From Halobacteriovorax sp. (GTDB taxonomy: Bacteria > Bdellovibrionota > Bacteriovoracia > Bacteriovoracales > Bacteriovoracaceae), in assembly GCA_024686135.1 (NCBI GenBank), contig JAIBDQ010000004.1:1-48960 (forward strand): 48,960 nt of DNA. Reading direction: 5' to 3'. This document shows positions 41,401 to 48,960 of this stretch, in pieces; positions within the stretch are counted from its first letter, which is position 1, and every line of letters begins with the position of its first letter. The notes under the pieces were generated by a model that saw only the letters and a program-made list of their open reading frames with translations, made no database searches and was not told where the DNA came from. Position numbers and translations under genes: made by a program.

Positions 41401-43467
41401 AACAATAAAATTGCTCGTTTTGGTAAATCTGTCAAAGTACAAAACTCCAGCACAACCGTTACAGAAAATGATTTAGATGAGTTTGGACTAGGTGCTAGAC
41501 TAATAGGACGCCCCTTCTCTTATCATGGGACTGAGTCTATTACGACTGATGCCCAATCTGCCCTTAGCAATAACAATATTTCTGCCATCTGTATTCCAGG
41601 AAGAAATCCTGCCGATGATAATGTCAAAGATGGTAATGAAAATACTCCAGGACCTTCCCACTTAGGTGATCAAGTTACAGGAATGGGAATGTCACAGACA
41701 GGAAATATTTCTGATGTTTATTTGAGCTCCTGCTCTATCTTCAATACTTCGGGTGACTATATTCTCTTCGATGATAATTTGAAAAATAATCCTTTAAGTG
41801 ATCCAGCTGTTCAAACTTTAGCCGGTAACCAGGCCATCTCAACCAACTCTCTTAATGTTCTTGGTACCATGGCACAAAAGACCTTCACAGTTGACTTTGA
41901 AAACTCTCAAGTAACGGGAGTTAATTTCCAACAAAATAGATGCTTAAGAGCTCCAGGTGCTTCTTGCCACACTGATTTAGAATGTGCACCTTCTAAAACC
42001 ATTACTGAGCAACTAAACGGATTAGACCCCGATGACTCTAACCTTTACTCAGCATTAAATAAATATGAGATACAGTTTTGGAAAGAAAGACTTATCTGTG
42101 GCCAGGAAGTACTACCAAGCGATCCAAGTTATGACTTAACAAACAATAGATGCTGCCGTGAACGTGGCAATCAATTTACTATCGGTAATTTTTACGACCA
42201 GTCGGCCTTCGCCGCTAATGATCCAAATATTCCAGTTATTAATAATACTGAAATTCCCGGAATTGGTATCCCTTTATCAAGCTCTAGTCGTTACTCAAGA
42301 ACTTCAACTATGATTGATAAACTAAATGATACAACTAACCCAGAGCCACAAATTCGTGCGGCCAGGGCCGATCAGTGTGGAACCGGTGGGGCAACTGCGG
42401 CAGATTGTACTCAATTTGATAACCCAGCAGACGATTTTAGAAATCAATGGAAAACTATCTCTACTATTGGTCAAAGAACTTGCTGTACCGGTCATTGGAT
42501 TAGACATTTTGATTCCGATGACAATGGCGGAGGGCATACTTGGGGAAGTAATAAACATCAAGATGTCCCTAAAGAGTCTTTTAAGTGCTTAAACTGGACA
42601 ACATGTGTGGCCGGATCTACTTGTAGCGACACTGGTGATTTTATTTGTGATCATGTTGAAGAACCAGATGATGCTGCCTGTAAGCAGCGTGAGACAAGTA
42701 ATACAGAGGCCACTACTATTTTTAACTGGCTAAACACGCTTGAACTTACTGGTATCCCGCAAATTGGTGTTAAGACTGAGGACTTCACTAACCTCTTTTG
42801 TAAAGTAAGACCCGATGACCAAACTCAACCCGGTGACTTTGTTATGCCTAATCTAATTAAAGCACTTGCTGGTGAAGATGCAGAGTATAGAGATTCTTCT
42901 AATGATAGACTTTACTCTGCTGCAGATTCAGGTAACTTTGAAACCGGAATAAAACAAGTTTTCTCTGATGACACTTTTAGCTGTTGCCTTCCAACAGGAA
43001 CCCAGATGAACAATGGAGACGATCCAAAGTTATGTTGCTCAGGACTAATTGCTAATACCCAAAATAATGGAACTATTTGTGCCCTACCTGATTTTACTAA
43101 CGTCACAGTCTATTTTAATAGATTCGTCTCATCGGCAGCAAAGGACGTTTCTGATTCTCAAATCGACGCAGACACAGGCTATATCACAAATCCAATTATT
43201 GTAGAGAACCTCGCTTGCCAAGAACAAGTCTGTGCTTCAGGTGCACTCGCAAGAGGAATTTCACTAAGTAATCTAAAAATACCTGGTAAAGAAAGTAACC
43301 CTAAAACTTTTAGACGTTTTATAGATGAAAACTCTCAGGCGACCAATGCTAATGGCCTAGCAGATCTATATGACGCTGGACTTAGATGGAATGACGATGT
43401 CTACTGTGTCCCAAATGCGCTAGCTACCTCAGGAGCACCTGAGATTAAGTTCACAATCTGTAACTAG
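38479..43467 (+). CDS. Giant cysteine-rich lipoprotein (1662 residues)
   Basis: The start at 38479 gives a 27-residue signal peptide with lipobox VFSSC (Cys28). An ATG 27 codons upstream would place a long basic extension before the signal. The body has many paired cysteines: CGSTQECQSKGFDCCSLGQC (near 229-249), CQQNHLCNTDKDC (near 850), CHTDLEC (near 1160), a CC pair (near 1225), RTCCTGHW (near 1335), CLNWTTCVAGSTC (near 1375) and FSCC...LCCSG (near 1500). Spacing suggests several disulfide-knotted, EGF-like or similar modules between Ser/Thr/Asn-rich segments. It is likely displayed on the cell surface. Its stop interlocks with uppP (CTAG). Confidence 0.85.
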   Translation: MKKSKGATFFNRFTAILLLVGLLVFSSCVQSPNGKRKSSGSSNQKTSNGGTPNTPTFSNSLNFFQNGAVQSSSNLTINTDFSDTFYLRGDEIDSLINPSNKSIVQCMVVRFPQSLNNKLLVVALSPQFFFNFSTQTQEYYYLASPSESNTNQTFCNKPGINSALATDFPAETISYSLTDICPSCVSSLLASDPVQVRTSGGTQITNIETNYLSIRLTNNSGTVNNGPSCGSTQECQSKGFDCCSLGQCVNDKQLKDGTDTTSAEYLQAEQDIFSNPSNIFNYPNFYHLCSVDVPVVPTPTPPVDPSIEAAKKFTRLKELYECTTPSEGEMSLCTLTFEDAPVNATYQTGLDDRSFFDIYTGTNPVPEHSIEQIIYSGEILFSNRNFLKDNFTINGISSISSGDPQGNDTITDAVSIFLDPAYQISNSAPNQTLKIQYRIDGSCKRVSSSLAKCEKHYVQGENLSKVTDHFPASNEFLLPFYADTNKTVKVEVDETTKLQGSEWVLTLTSPAKITFQGVGLQVYDTQKLKITYFVDLNSFDVLQKVEDAADEIKTICDCGTGDCTLEEVIVNDAVVDYSCKYPEPDIPAPPLQQTVLLSSKTVPVRYYDADGVYQSDVTFNSKPQEGTAFKYDDGNLLKPNNVDNYIGFNEIYGSITSIGTDAKSAKEVSVVKGRNYDIFVDTGTFSSCFFCGTDYFSGVTKLFPANFLNKGGGYSPDLQTTNPIQASTYPAHDKIFGRACFVPATMIPWTHKTSSDRQQQRKSRLAAQHFLFANGYQRDWFGFDYGSVIGSFDGVRWFAIGNQRRIKSESTKLFLAVNAYFGDQTIESTFTVVVSDASSTAQSGSTVTSDFDSDGAQCQQNHLCNTDKDCATQLGWDYVCETVATIKTKWPRFDSNGLEVPELEPQENLINLLGGLGGATKRCVYRGRGAPCSTDYQINDPTNSYSGTDSEKLHACTSNNYCQQFLQGIQVEKFNNKIARFGKSVKVQNSSTTVTENDLDEFGLGARLIGRPFSYHGTESITTDAQSALSNNNISAICIPGRNPADDNVKDGNENTPGPSHLGDQVTGMGMSQTGNISDVYLSSCSIFNTSGDYILFDDNLKNNPLSDPAVQTLAGNQAISTNSLNVLGTMAQKTFTVDFENSQVTGVNFQQNRCLRAPGASCHTDLECAPSKTITEQLNGLDPDDSNLYSALNKYEIQFWKERLICGQEVLPSDPSYDLTNNRCCRERGNQFTIGNFYDQSAFAANDPNIPVINNTEIPGIGIPLSSSSRYSRTSTMIDKLNDTTNPEPQIRAARADQCGTGGATAADCTQFDNPADDFRNQWKTISTIGQRTCCTGHWIRHFDSDDNGGGHTWGSNKHQDVPKESFKCLNWTTCVAGSTCSDTGDFICDHVEEPDDAACKQRETSNTEATTIFNWLNTLELTGIPQIGVKTEDFTNLFCKVRPDDQTQPGDFVMPNLIKALAGEDAEYRDSSNDRLYSAADSGNFETGIKQVFSDDTFSCCLPTGTQMNNGDDPKLCCSGLIANTQNNGTICALPDFTNVTVYFNRFVSSAAKDVSDSQIDADTGYITNPIIVENLACQEQVCASGALARGISLSNLKIPGKESNPKTFRRFIDENSQATNANGLADLYDAGLRWNDDVYCVPNALATSGAPEIKFTICN

Positions 43468-44270
43468 TAAAAAAGCATCAGCGTCACGATCGCCAAAACA
43501 AATCTATATACAGAGAATACCCATAGACCTGTTGAAGCTATAAACTTTAAAAAATAATGAATTGTAGCTAGGCCTACGGCAAAAGAAAGCGTTAACCCTA
43601 TTACTAAATCCACTATCGCGAAATTCGCGCCACTATTTAAAACCTCAGGGAGTTTATAGACAAAACCGGCAAAGATAACAGGTAAACTTAACAAAAAACT
43701 AAACCTGGTAGATTCCACTCGCGACATAGAGAGAAATCTTGAGATGGTTAAAGTTGACCCACTTCTGCTCACTCCTGGAAAAACGGCCAACCCTTGAAAA
43801 AAGCCAATTAAAAAAGACCTCTTTATATCGACTTGTTTAGACATATGATCTGTTTCTTCCATCACTCCTCTATGATCGAAAAACCACATCAGAGCTCCGA
43901 AAAGAACGAGGTTAAGGCTTATCATAAAAGCACTTCTACCAAAGTCTGATGCAAAGTCTTTAAGGGCATAAGCCAAAACAAAAGTGACGAAAGTGCTTAT
44001 TCCAATATTAATAATCCAGCTTCTCCCTCTCGTTCTTTTTTCGAGATCATCAACAAAAAATGCGGAAGAGATAATTTCTTTAATATCTTTAAAGAAGTAG
44101 ACCAAAACGGCTAAGGCCGTCCCCACATGCATGGCCAAGTCAAATGCGACACCGGGATCATTAATCTTTAAATAATGAGGTAGAAGGGCTAAATGTCCTG
44201 AAGAACTTACAGGTAAAAATTCGGTGATTCCTTGTATTACGCCGTAAAAGAGTGAGTCGATCCAGGTCAT
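43464..44270 (-). CDS. uppP: Undecaprenyl-diphosphatase
   Basis: This integral membrane enzyme dephosphorylates undecaprenyl diphosphate, recycling the lipid carrier for cell-wall synthesis. The 268-residue protein carries GITEFLPVSSSGHL (14-27) and VFPGVSRSGSTLT (about 162-174), the two active-site motifs, with about eight membrane segments. The ATG overlaps the RDD gene stop (ATGA, 44267-44270), so the two are coupled. A link with the mevalonate operon is functional, through isoprenoid carriers, not genetic. Confidence 0.95.
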   Translation of the reverse strand: MTWIDSLFYGVIQGITEFLPVSSSGHLALLPHYLKINDPGVAFDLAMHVGTALAVLVYFFKDIKEIISSAFFVDDLEKRTRGRSWIINIGISTFVTFVLAYALKDFASDFGRSAFMISLNLVLFGALMWFFDHRGVMEETDHMSKQVDIKRSFLIGFFQGLAVFPGVSRSGSTLTISRFLSMSRVESTRFSFLLSLPVIFAGFVYKLPEVLNSGANFAIVDLVIGLTLSFAVGLATIHYFLKFIASTGLWVFSVYRFVLAIVTLMLFY

Positions 44271-45952
44271 TTTTTAACAATTCCAAAATAGTCAAAGTCT
44301 CGTTTTTTTAAAGACTGTCTCAAGTCTCTTAGATGAACTAAGAATTTGTCAGAGTAATAATTTCTTTTCGTTTCATTAATATAATTACTAACGAGATAGA
44401 GTCTATTTAAATTTGAATAAAGAATATCCGCAAGCACATCGTCTTTCTTTTGAACCGCCCTTCTGCCATATTTAAAGTAATTCCTAAAAATGGCTTCCTC
44501 AAGTTTTTCACGTTGTTCTTTGTTTAAATTCGTCTTTGTAAAATGGTCTAATACAGTAAGGGAATTGATTTCATCACTTTTATCTGGGAATCCAAAAATG
44601 TTATAATAATCAAAATACCAAACAATACTTTGCAAGAAGGTTTCTCTGAAGTTTTTTCTGGCTAAAGCACTTTTTATATCCTCACTCCAGTAAAACCTTA
44701 GCGTCAAAGAATTATTAGTTTCAAGTGGGATATAGGTTTCAACCATTCTTTTTTCTAAAAATACCTTTTGCTCAAAGAGCTGCTTAAATCTTAAAAAGTT
44801 TTGATTTCCAATTTTCCCAAAATCAATTTCAGGCACTGCTCCTTTAAATGACTTTTCTATTAACTTATCTCGAACTGCAACAAAACCTCTTATAAAGGGA
44901 CCTTCCGCAAAGACATGCCCAATAAGATTACCACTTCCTAAGCTCAGAGACTTATAGACTAAGTCTTGAATCTCTAAACTAACCTTCTCGCTTAATATTT
45001 TATTACTCCCAAAATCTTTTTCATACTTCCTTTTTAAATAGATTTCTCGCTTCTGATTAAGGGCCTGGAAAAGGTTTGGAAATTGCTTTTTAAATAATGG
45101 ATTTCCTAATTTTGCGTTTTCCAAAAGACTTAATAATGAAAAGCGTTCCTCAATCTTGATATAGGCATCTTTATGAGTCTTACGGTCATATAACCATAGG
45201 TAAGGTTTAATTTTTTTGCTACTTCCTTCCTTTACGACCTCAAAGTTAGGAAGAAGCATAAAACGATCATCAGCTAATGAGTTTAAGGCCCAAAATTTAA
45301 ATCGATTACTTTTAAAATTTGTAAAACCTTCAAAAGAGCCCTGCCCTTTTAGATTTAAATTTTCCTTAACCGGATTTACGACAATTTCCTGCATGAGACT
45401 TAATCCCTTAAACAAGGGAGAGACAGTTGAGAAAACCAATAAACAAGGAACCCAAATCAGGCCAGCATACAAACTAAACTTACTCTGGGTAGTGATAATT
45501 CTCGTATGACTTAGGCTCTCTTTTAAGCTTGTTTTTTTTACTAATAGAAGCAAATCACCTATTAATAAGGGCCCTAGAATAGCCTCTAACACGACCCTGC
45601 CCCCGGCACCAATTCTTTTCCAAGTCGGGTCCCCTACCGCGCGAAGGCCAAGTAGCCATTGGCTGAATGAAACTCCTAAAATTAAGCTTCCATAAAACCT
45701 GATAGCTAAATATAGACCAAAAACAAAAATTAGTGTTGAAAGGCCTTCGGCATAAACTTGTCCTTCAGCGCTTCCCTGTAGCTCTAGAGACTTAAATAAA
45801 AACTCTGTTAGAGCGACGTTTTTAGAGGCATATACACGAAAGGACAAAAGAGAATAGTAACAGACATAGGCCAAGGCAAAATCCGCTAAGAATCCTAGAA
45901 AGCGGCGGCTAAGGGCCGAAAAACTGTTGGAATCCTCTGTACTACTTTTCAA
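44267..45952 (-). CDS. RDD-family membrane protein with large C-terminal domain
   Basis: The product has 561 residues and a TTG start, with AAAAGG about 7 nt upstream. The N-terminal RDD domain shows RRFLGFLADFALAYVCYYSLL (about 15-35) with the Arg and Asp for which it is named, then a second hydrophobic helix (FVFGLYLAIRFYGSLILG) and FSQWLLGLRAV (about 97-107). A further hydrophobic segment is near residue 160. The remaining 370 or so residues are hydrophilic and unlike ordinary RDD proteins. It may be a transport or scaffold protein. It is first gene of the operon with uppP. Confidence 0.8.
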   Translation of the reverse strand: MKSSTEDSNSFSALSRRFLGFLADFALAYVCYYSLLSFRVYASKNVALTEFLFKSLELQGSAEGQVYAEGLSTLIFVFGLYLAIRFYGSLILGVSFSQWLLGLRAVGDPTWKRIGAGGRVVLEAILGPLLIGDLLLLVKKTSLKESLSHTRIITTQSKFSLYAGLIWVPCLLVFSTVSPLFKGLSLMQEIVVNPVKENLNLKGQGSFEGFTNFKSNRFKFWALNSLADDRFMLLPNFEVVKEGSSKKIKPYLWLYDRKTHKDAYIKIEERFSLLSLLENAKLGNPLFKKQFPNLFQALNQKREIYLKRKYEKDFGSNKILSEKVSLEIQDLVYKSLSLGSGNLIGHVFAEGPFIRGFVAVRDKLIEKSFKGAVPEIDFGKIGNQNFLRFKQLFEQKVFLEKRMVETYIPLETNNSLTLRFYWSEDIKSALARKNFRETFLQSIVWYFDYYNIFGFPDKSDEINSLTVLDHFTKTNLNKEQREKLEEAIFRNYFKYGRRAVQKKDDVLADILYSNLNRLYLVSNYINETKRNYYSDKFLVHLRDLRQSLKKRDFDYFGIVKK

Positions 45953-46109
45953 GTATTTACCTTTTTATAGAATGCAGCTGCAACAAATATGGGCAGTTTT
46001 CATATACCGCTATATTCTCTTCACAAGCACCAAAGTCATTGTAATTTCATAAACTATTCTACCTTTTCCCCCAAAATTGCCAAGAGTAATTGGCAGTCAA
46101 AGAGTTTAA

Positions 46110-46138
46110 TTGTGAGCAATTCAGTCAGGTATTAAAAT
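46110..46138 (+). promoter_or_regulatory. Probable sigma-70 promoter for the 46219 gene
   Basis: TTGTGA (46110-46115) and TAAAAT (46133-46138) are 17 bp apart, predicting a start near 46145 and a leader of about 75 nt. An inverted repeat AATTG-N4-CAATT (46108-46121) overlaps the -35 box and could be an operator. Confidence 0.5.
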
Positions 46139-46218
46139 AGAACTGAAAGATAAGTTAATGAAATGAAGGGAAAATTCCGAAAAACAAGTGTGGAAAACCC
46201 TAAAAATGGGAAAAGAAA

Positions 46219-48960
46219 ATGAGACAGAACAAACCATTAAAAGTGCTAATGATTCATCTCTTGAACTTAAGTATGCTTGTTGCACCTATGCCTTTGATCG
46301 CTGCGGAAAGCGACTTTGATAGCAATGTTAATTCAAGTGACTGGGTTGGCGATGTCGGTACGGCCTTAAAGACTGTTGGTGGTGCCCTCTTACAAAACAG
46401 AGCCCAACAAGCAGCCATGCGTCAGCAAGCCTTAATGATGAGAAACTCAAGACCACAGTCTGTCCCAGCAAAGTTTTTTCCACAATGTCAGATCTCTCCT
46501 GCCGGTGCTCAAATACCACAGATGGCTTGTGAGATGAGTCAAAACCTTCCAGGCGTTGTTTCTCAAGGTCAACAAATGAGTTTAATAGCTCAACAGAATA
46601 TAGATTTTTATGACCAACTTATGGACGAGGCTCAAAACTCTCGTCTACCTAACGGGATCGCTTGTCTTAATCAGGCCCTTGCAGGAGTTAGATCATCAAT
46701 AAGTGATCGTATGAATGGTCTTGAAAGAATGAAAGAACAAATAAAAAAGGCCAATCAACTTTTTGAAGAACAAAATAAGGCCATCCTCGAAGATATTAAA
46801 AGAAATGGAAATGAACTCTTTGGTACTTCACGTGGTAAAAAACTAGATAGTAACCAAGAAACTGCAGATTATAACAAACTTGTAACACCAGAGTGTAGAG
46901 ACATTATCACTACTGGTGGTAGCGAGAGTATGAACGATAAGATCTTTAGTGACGGTCTTAGAGGTATTAGAGATGGAAATCTTGGGAAACTAAATATTTC
47001 ATCTGATCAGTTTGCAGCAAACAAGGGCTCGTACGAAAGAGACTTAAATCAAAAAGTACAACAGATTAAAAAAGATATTAAAAGATTTGGAGTTGACGGG
47101 TTTCTTCAACAAAATAGCGGTGGAAACTTAAGCTTTGAAAGAAATGGACAAGAAAAATTTGGTTCACTTCAAAAAGCTTTTTCAGACTTTACGAGAGTAA
47201 AACGTACTGAAGTTAACAATATCAAGGACAGTATTACTAAAGAAATCCCTGGTGTTGATATTAGCAACCTTACAAATATGAGTCAGGACTTTAAAGCTGA
47301 CTTTGGTGAATTTGTATCTCAGGCCGAACAACAACTTAAACGTCAGGCCATTTCAGCTTGTGTTAGCGGACCAGTTGGACTATCTCCTGACCAAATTTTA
47401 AGTAGCCTTCGTTATGACTCTACAAGCATGACCGGTGATACCATAAACAATTACAGAAGTGCCCTTGATATCATCCTTAGAAATCCAGACTCTAGTCCTT
47501 CTGAAAAAGAAAGCGATATTAGAAATCTAGATAAGAGATTCAAAGGTAGAATTAGAATCGTTTATAACGATGAAGATTCGGTTCAAAGAAATGAATCACC
47601 TTATAAGATGTTTCAAAAGATTGTAAAAAAATGTGATCAGCAATTTGAGCAGGAAACAGATAGAAATATCGGTCGTTCTACTAAAAAGAAAATTTCTCGT
47701 GCTAAAAAATACATGAAACAACTACAAGCAGTTGAAAGAACCTTTGCTTCAGATCTATCAAATCAGCTTATTGATGAAGTAGTAAACTGTTCTGGACGTA
47801 AGCTTAAAGCAGGTCAATGTAACGCAAGTACTCTTTCTACTTCAAATAGTGAGTTCTGTTTAGCTCAGGCCAGTGATTGTGCTGCTCAGGCCAATTCATG
47901 TTTTGCTCAGATTGATAGAGAAGTTAAAGTCAGACAAGACAATATGAATAAACTCTCTATCACTTATAATAATAATGTTGCAGCTCTTATCTCAAACCAA
48001 GAAGCTCTTCTGGCCCAAGTTAAAGCTCAGGTTGGTAGAGATGCTGAATTCTTTAAAAGCTTCTTCCCTGGTGCTACTTATAACTACCCTGAAGACCTCT
48101 TTGTTAAAATGCCACAACTGGCAGACTTTAATGGTCTTGGAGTAGAGTTAAGAGGCGGAGGAAATATTGAAGATCTTCAAAAACTTCCAGGAAAGATTGA
48201 TCTTTTAAAGCAGCAACTTGAAGAGCAATTCTCTGGACCTAACGGAATCCAAAAAGTTATCACTGACTATATCGCCCAACAAAAAGGCGCTATGGAAAAG
48301 AACAAAGGAAAATGGGCCGAGCTACAACAGAAATGTCAGCAAAATATGGGTAAAGCTCAGCAGGCCATTGCTGAGGCAAACCAAAGAGCTCAAGAAGCCT
48401 ACGGTGAAAAGAAAGAAAAGGTTAATGAATTTTGCCAAAAGTTTGAAAACCTAAGAGAAAACCCGGCAGCAGGTTGCGGCGATGATAACGACGCCAAAGA
48501 CCTATTTGAAGATAGCATGAAAATCTCTTCACACGTCTCTGACGATGCTAGAAGATGGGTTGGTACTTACAAAAACCTTTGTGCCCAATCTCAAAATGAA
48601 AAAGACAATGCTGCAGATGAATTCGAAGATGGCGGAAAAGAGTATATCAAAGAGCAATGTGAGGAATCCGATTCAGAAAGTATCTTAAGTGAAATAGACT
48701 CTCAGCTTAAGACTTACGGAAATCTGTCTGATGAGCAAATTTCAGCGATTGAATCTGCTGAAAGTACTGGTCAAACAAATGTTAAAGAAATCATAGAAGA
48801 AAACGAAGGTAATTCTGCTCTTATTACGCTTATTAAGAAAAGAATTGCTCTAGCTAGAGCAAGTGCCGAGACCAAAGAAGAGTTTGAAAAATATTTTTCA
48901 GGTAGTGAACCAAATGAAGCTCTTCTAGCTCATGTTTCAGGTGCCGATGAAGAGAATAAG
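46219..48960 (+). CDS. Large exported Gln-rich coiled-coil protein, 3' end outside window
   Basis: From ATG 46219 the frame stays open for 914 codons to the right edge with no stop. GGGAAAAG lies just upstream. The N-terminus is a signal peptide (hydrophobic VLMIHLLNLSMLVAP, then MPLIAAESD). The mature protein is rich in Gln, Lys, Glu and Asn with long helical stretches (for example DRMNGLERMKEQIKKANQLF and GKWAELQQKCQQNMGKAQQ) and scattered Cys, including CLAQASDCAAQANSC. Coiled-coil and filament-like structure is likely. The encoded protein has at least 914 residues. I do not recognise a family. Confidence 0.85.
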   Translation, partial: MRQNKPLKVLMIHLLNLSMLVAPMPLIAAESDFDSNVNSSDWVGDVGTALKTVGGALLQNRAQQAAMRQQALMMRNSRPQSVPAKFFPQCQISPAGAQIPQMACEMSQNLPGVVSQGQQMSLIAQQNIDFYDQLMDEAQNSRLPNGIACLNQALAGVRSSISDRMNGLERMKEQIKKANQLFEEQNKAILEDIKRNGNELFGTSRGKKLDSNQETADYNKLVTPECRDIITTGGSESMNDKIFSDGLRGIRDGNLGKLNISSDQFAANKGSYERDLNQKVQQIKKDIKRFGVDGFLQQNSGGNLSFERNGQEKFGSLQKAFSDFTRVKRTEVNNIKDSITKEIPGVDISNLTNMSQDFKADFGEFVSQAEQQLKRQAISACVSGPVGLSPDQILSSLRYDSTSMTGDTINNYRSALDIILRNPDSSPSEKESDIRNLDKRFKGRIRIVYNDEDSVQRNESPYKMFQKIVKKCDQQFEQETDRNIGRSTKKKISRAKKYMKQLQAVERTFASDLSNQLIDEVVNCSGRKLKAGQCNASTLSTSNSEFCLAQASDCAAQANSCFAQIDREVKVRQDNMNKLSITYNNNVAALISNQEALLAQVKAQVGRDAEFFKSFFPGATYNYPEDLFVKMPQLADFNGLGVELRGGGNIEDLQKLPGKIDLLKQQLEEQFSGPNGIQKVITDYIAQQKGAMEKNKGKWAELQQKCQQNMGKAQQAIAEANQRAQEAYGEKKEKVNEFCQKFENLRENPAAGCGDDNDAKDLFEDSMKISSHVSDDARRWVGTYKNLCAQSQNEKDNAADEFEDGGKEYIKEQCEESDSESILSEIDSQLKTYGNLSDEQISAIESAESTGQTNVKEIIEENEGNSALITLIKKRIALARASAETKEEFEKYFSGSEPNEALLAHVSGADEENK

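Noticed and set aside
46108-46121. AATTGTGAGCAATT resembles part of the lac operator
   Set aside because: The match is short and there is no lac-type gene; retained only as a generic inverted repeat over the -35 box.
46206-46319. Alternative ATG 13 bp before the 46219 gene
   Set aside because: It is in another frame and stops after about 38 codons; it lacks the signal peptide.

Overview
The window is a gene-dense, AT-rich bacterial chromosome segment. Many small operons alternate in direction, intergenic gaps are all under 300 bases, and secreted proteins, lipoproteins and proteins of unknown function are unusually frequent. A complete lower mevalonate pathway plus type 2 IPP isomerase, NfeD and slipin genes, a sigma-54 type promoter and many unrecognised lipoproteins fit a predatory Bdellovibrionota bacterium of the Bacteriovorax/Halobacteriovorax kind. 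That assignment is inference from gene content and base composition; there is no rRNA or other marker here to prove it. I see no rRNA, tRNA, CRISPR array, insertion sequence or prophage.

Layout. Positions 1-2820 hold the 3' end of a plus-strand gene and two paralogous outer-membrane-type proteins on the minus strand. Positions 2981-5123 hold a small protein, thioredoxin reductase and a crotonase-family protein. Positions 5126-10441 are a tight minus-strand operon that reads fni, mvaA, a GYDIA-type GHMP kinase (candidate phosphomevalonate kinase), mvaD and mevalonate kinase. Positions 10550-13585 are an RNA-modification operon: TrhP-like U32 protein, a second U32 protein and an RsmI-like methylase. 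Positions 13665-15691 hold an SGNH-like membrane protein, a cyclic-nucleotide-binding protein and a tiny lipoprotein behind a sigma-54 promoter with an upstream palindrome. Positions 15789-19869 hold an L,D-transpeptidase-like lipoprotein, an unknown anchored protein, a Gly/Asn/Asp tandem-repeat surface protein and malate dehydrogenase.

Positions 19997-30590 hold a basic RNA-binding-like protein, an XRE regulator, exonuclease III, guanine deaminase, NfeD, slipin, a DOMON-like protein, a TIP30-like NAD(P)-binding protein, an endonuclease/phosphatase-fold lipoprotein and a ribosome-hibernation-like factor. Positions 30628-38232 hold two large exported unknowns, a Cys-rich small protein, a COG2509-type flavoprotein, CinA and a small periplasmic protein. 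Positions 38479-43467 encode a 1662-residue cysteine-rich lipoprotein. Positions 43464-45952 hold uppP with an RDD membrane protein. From 46219 to the right edge runs an uninterrupted 914-codon reading frame for a Gln-rich exported coiled-coil protein that continues outside the window.

How the genes work together. The mevalonate operon makes IPP/DMAPP from HMG-CoA (HMG-CoA synthase is not here). UppP recycles the polyprenyl carrier built from those units. Two further themes stand out. First, seven convergent gene pairs share a stop-codon tetranucleotide (TTAA, TTAG, CTAA or CTAG) so that the two coding regions overlap by exactly 4 nt. Second, several transcription starts are compact: a symmetric -10 element between two divergent genes, and two divergent genes whose ribosome-binding sites interlock within 15 bp.
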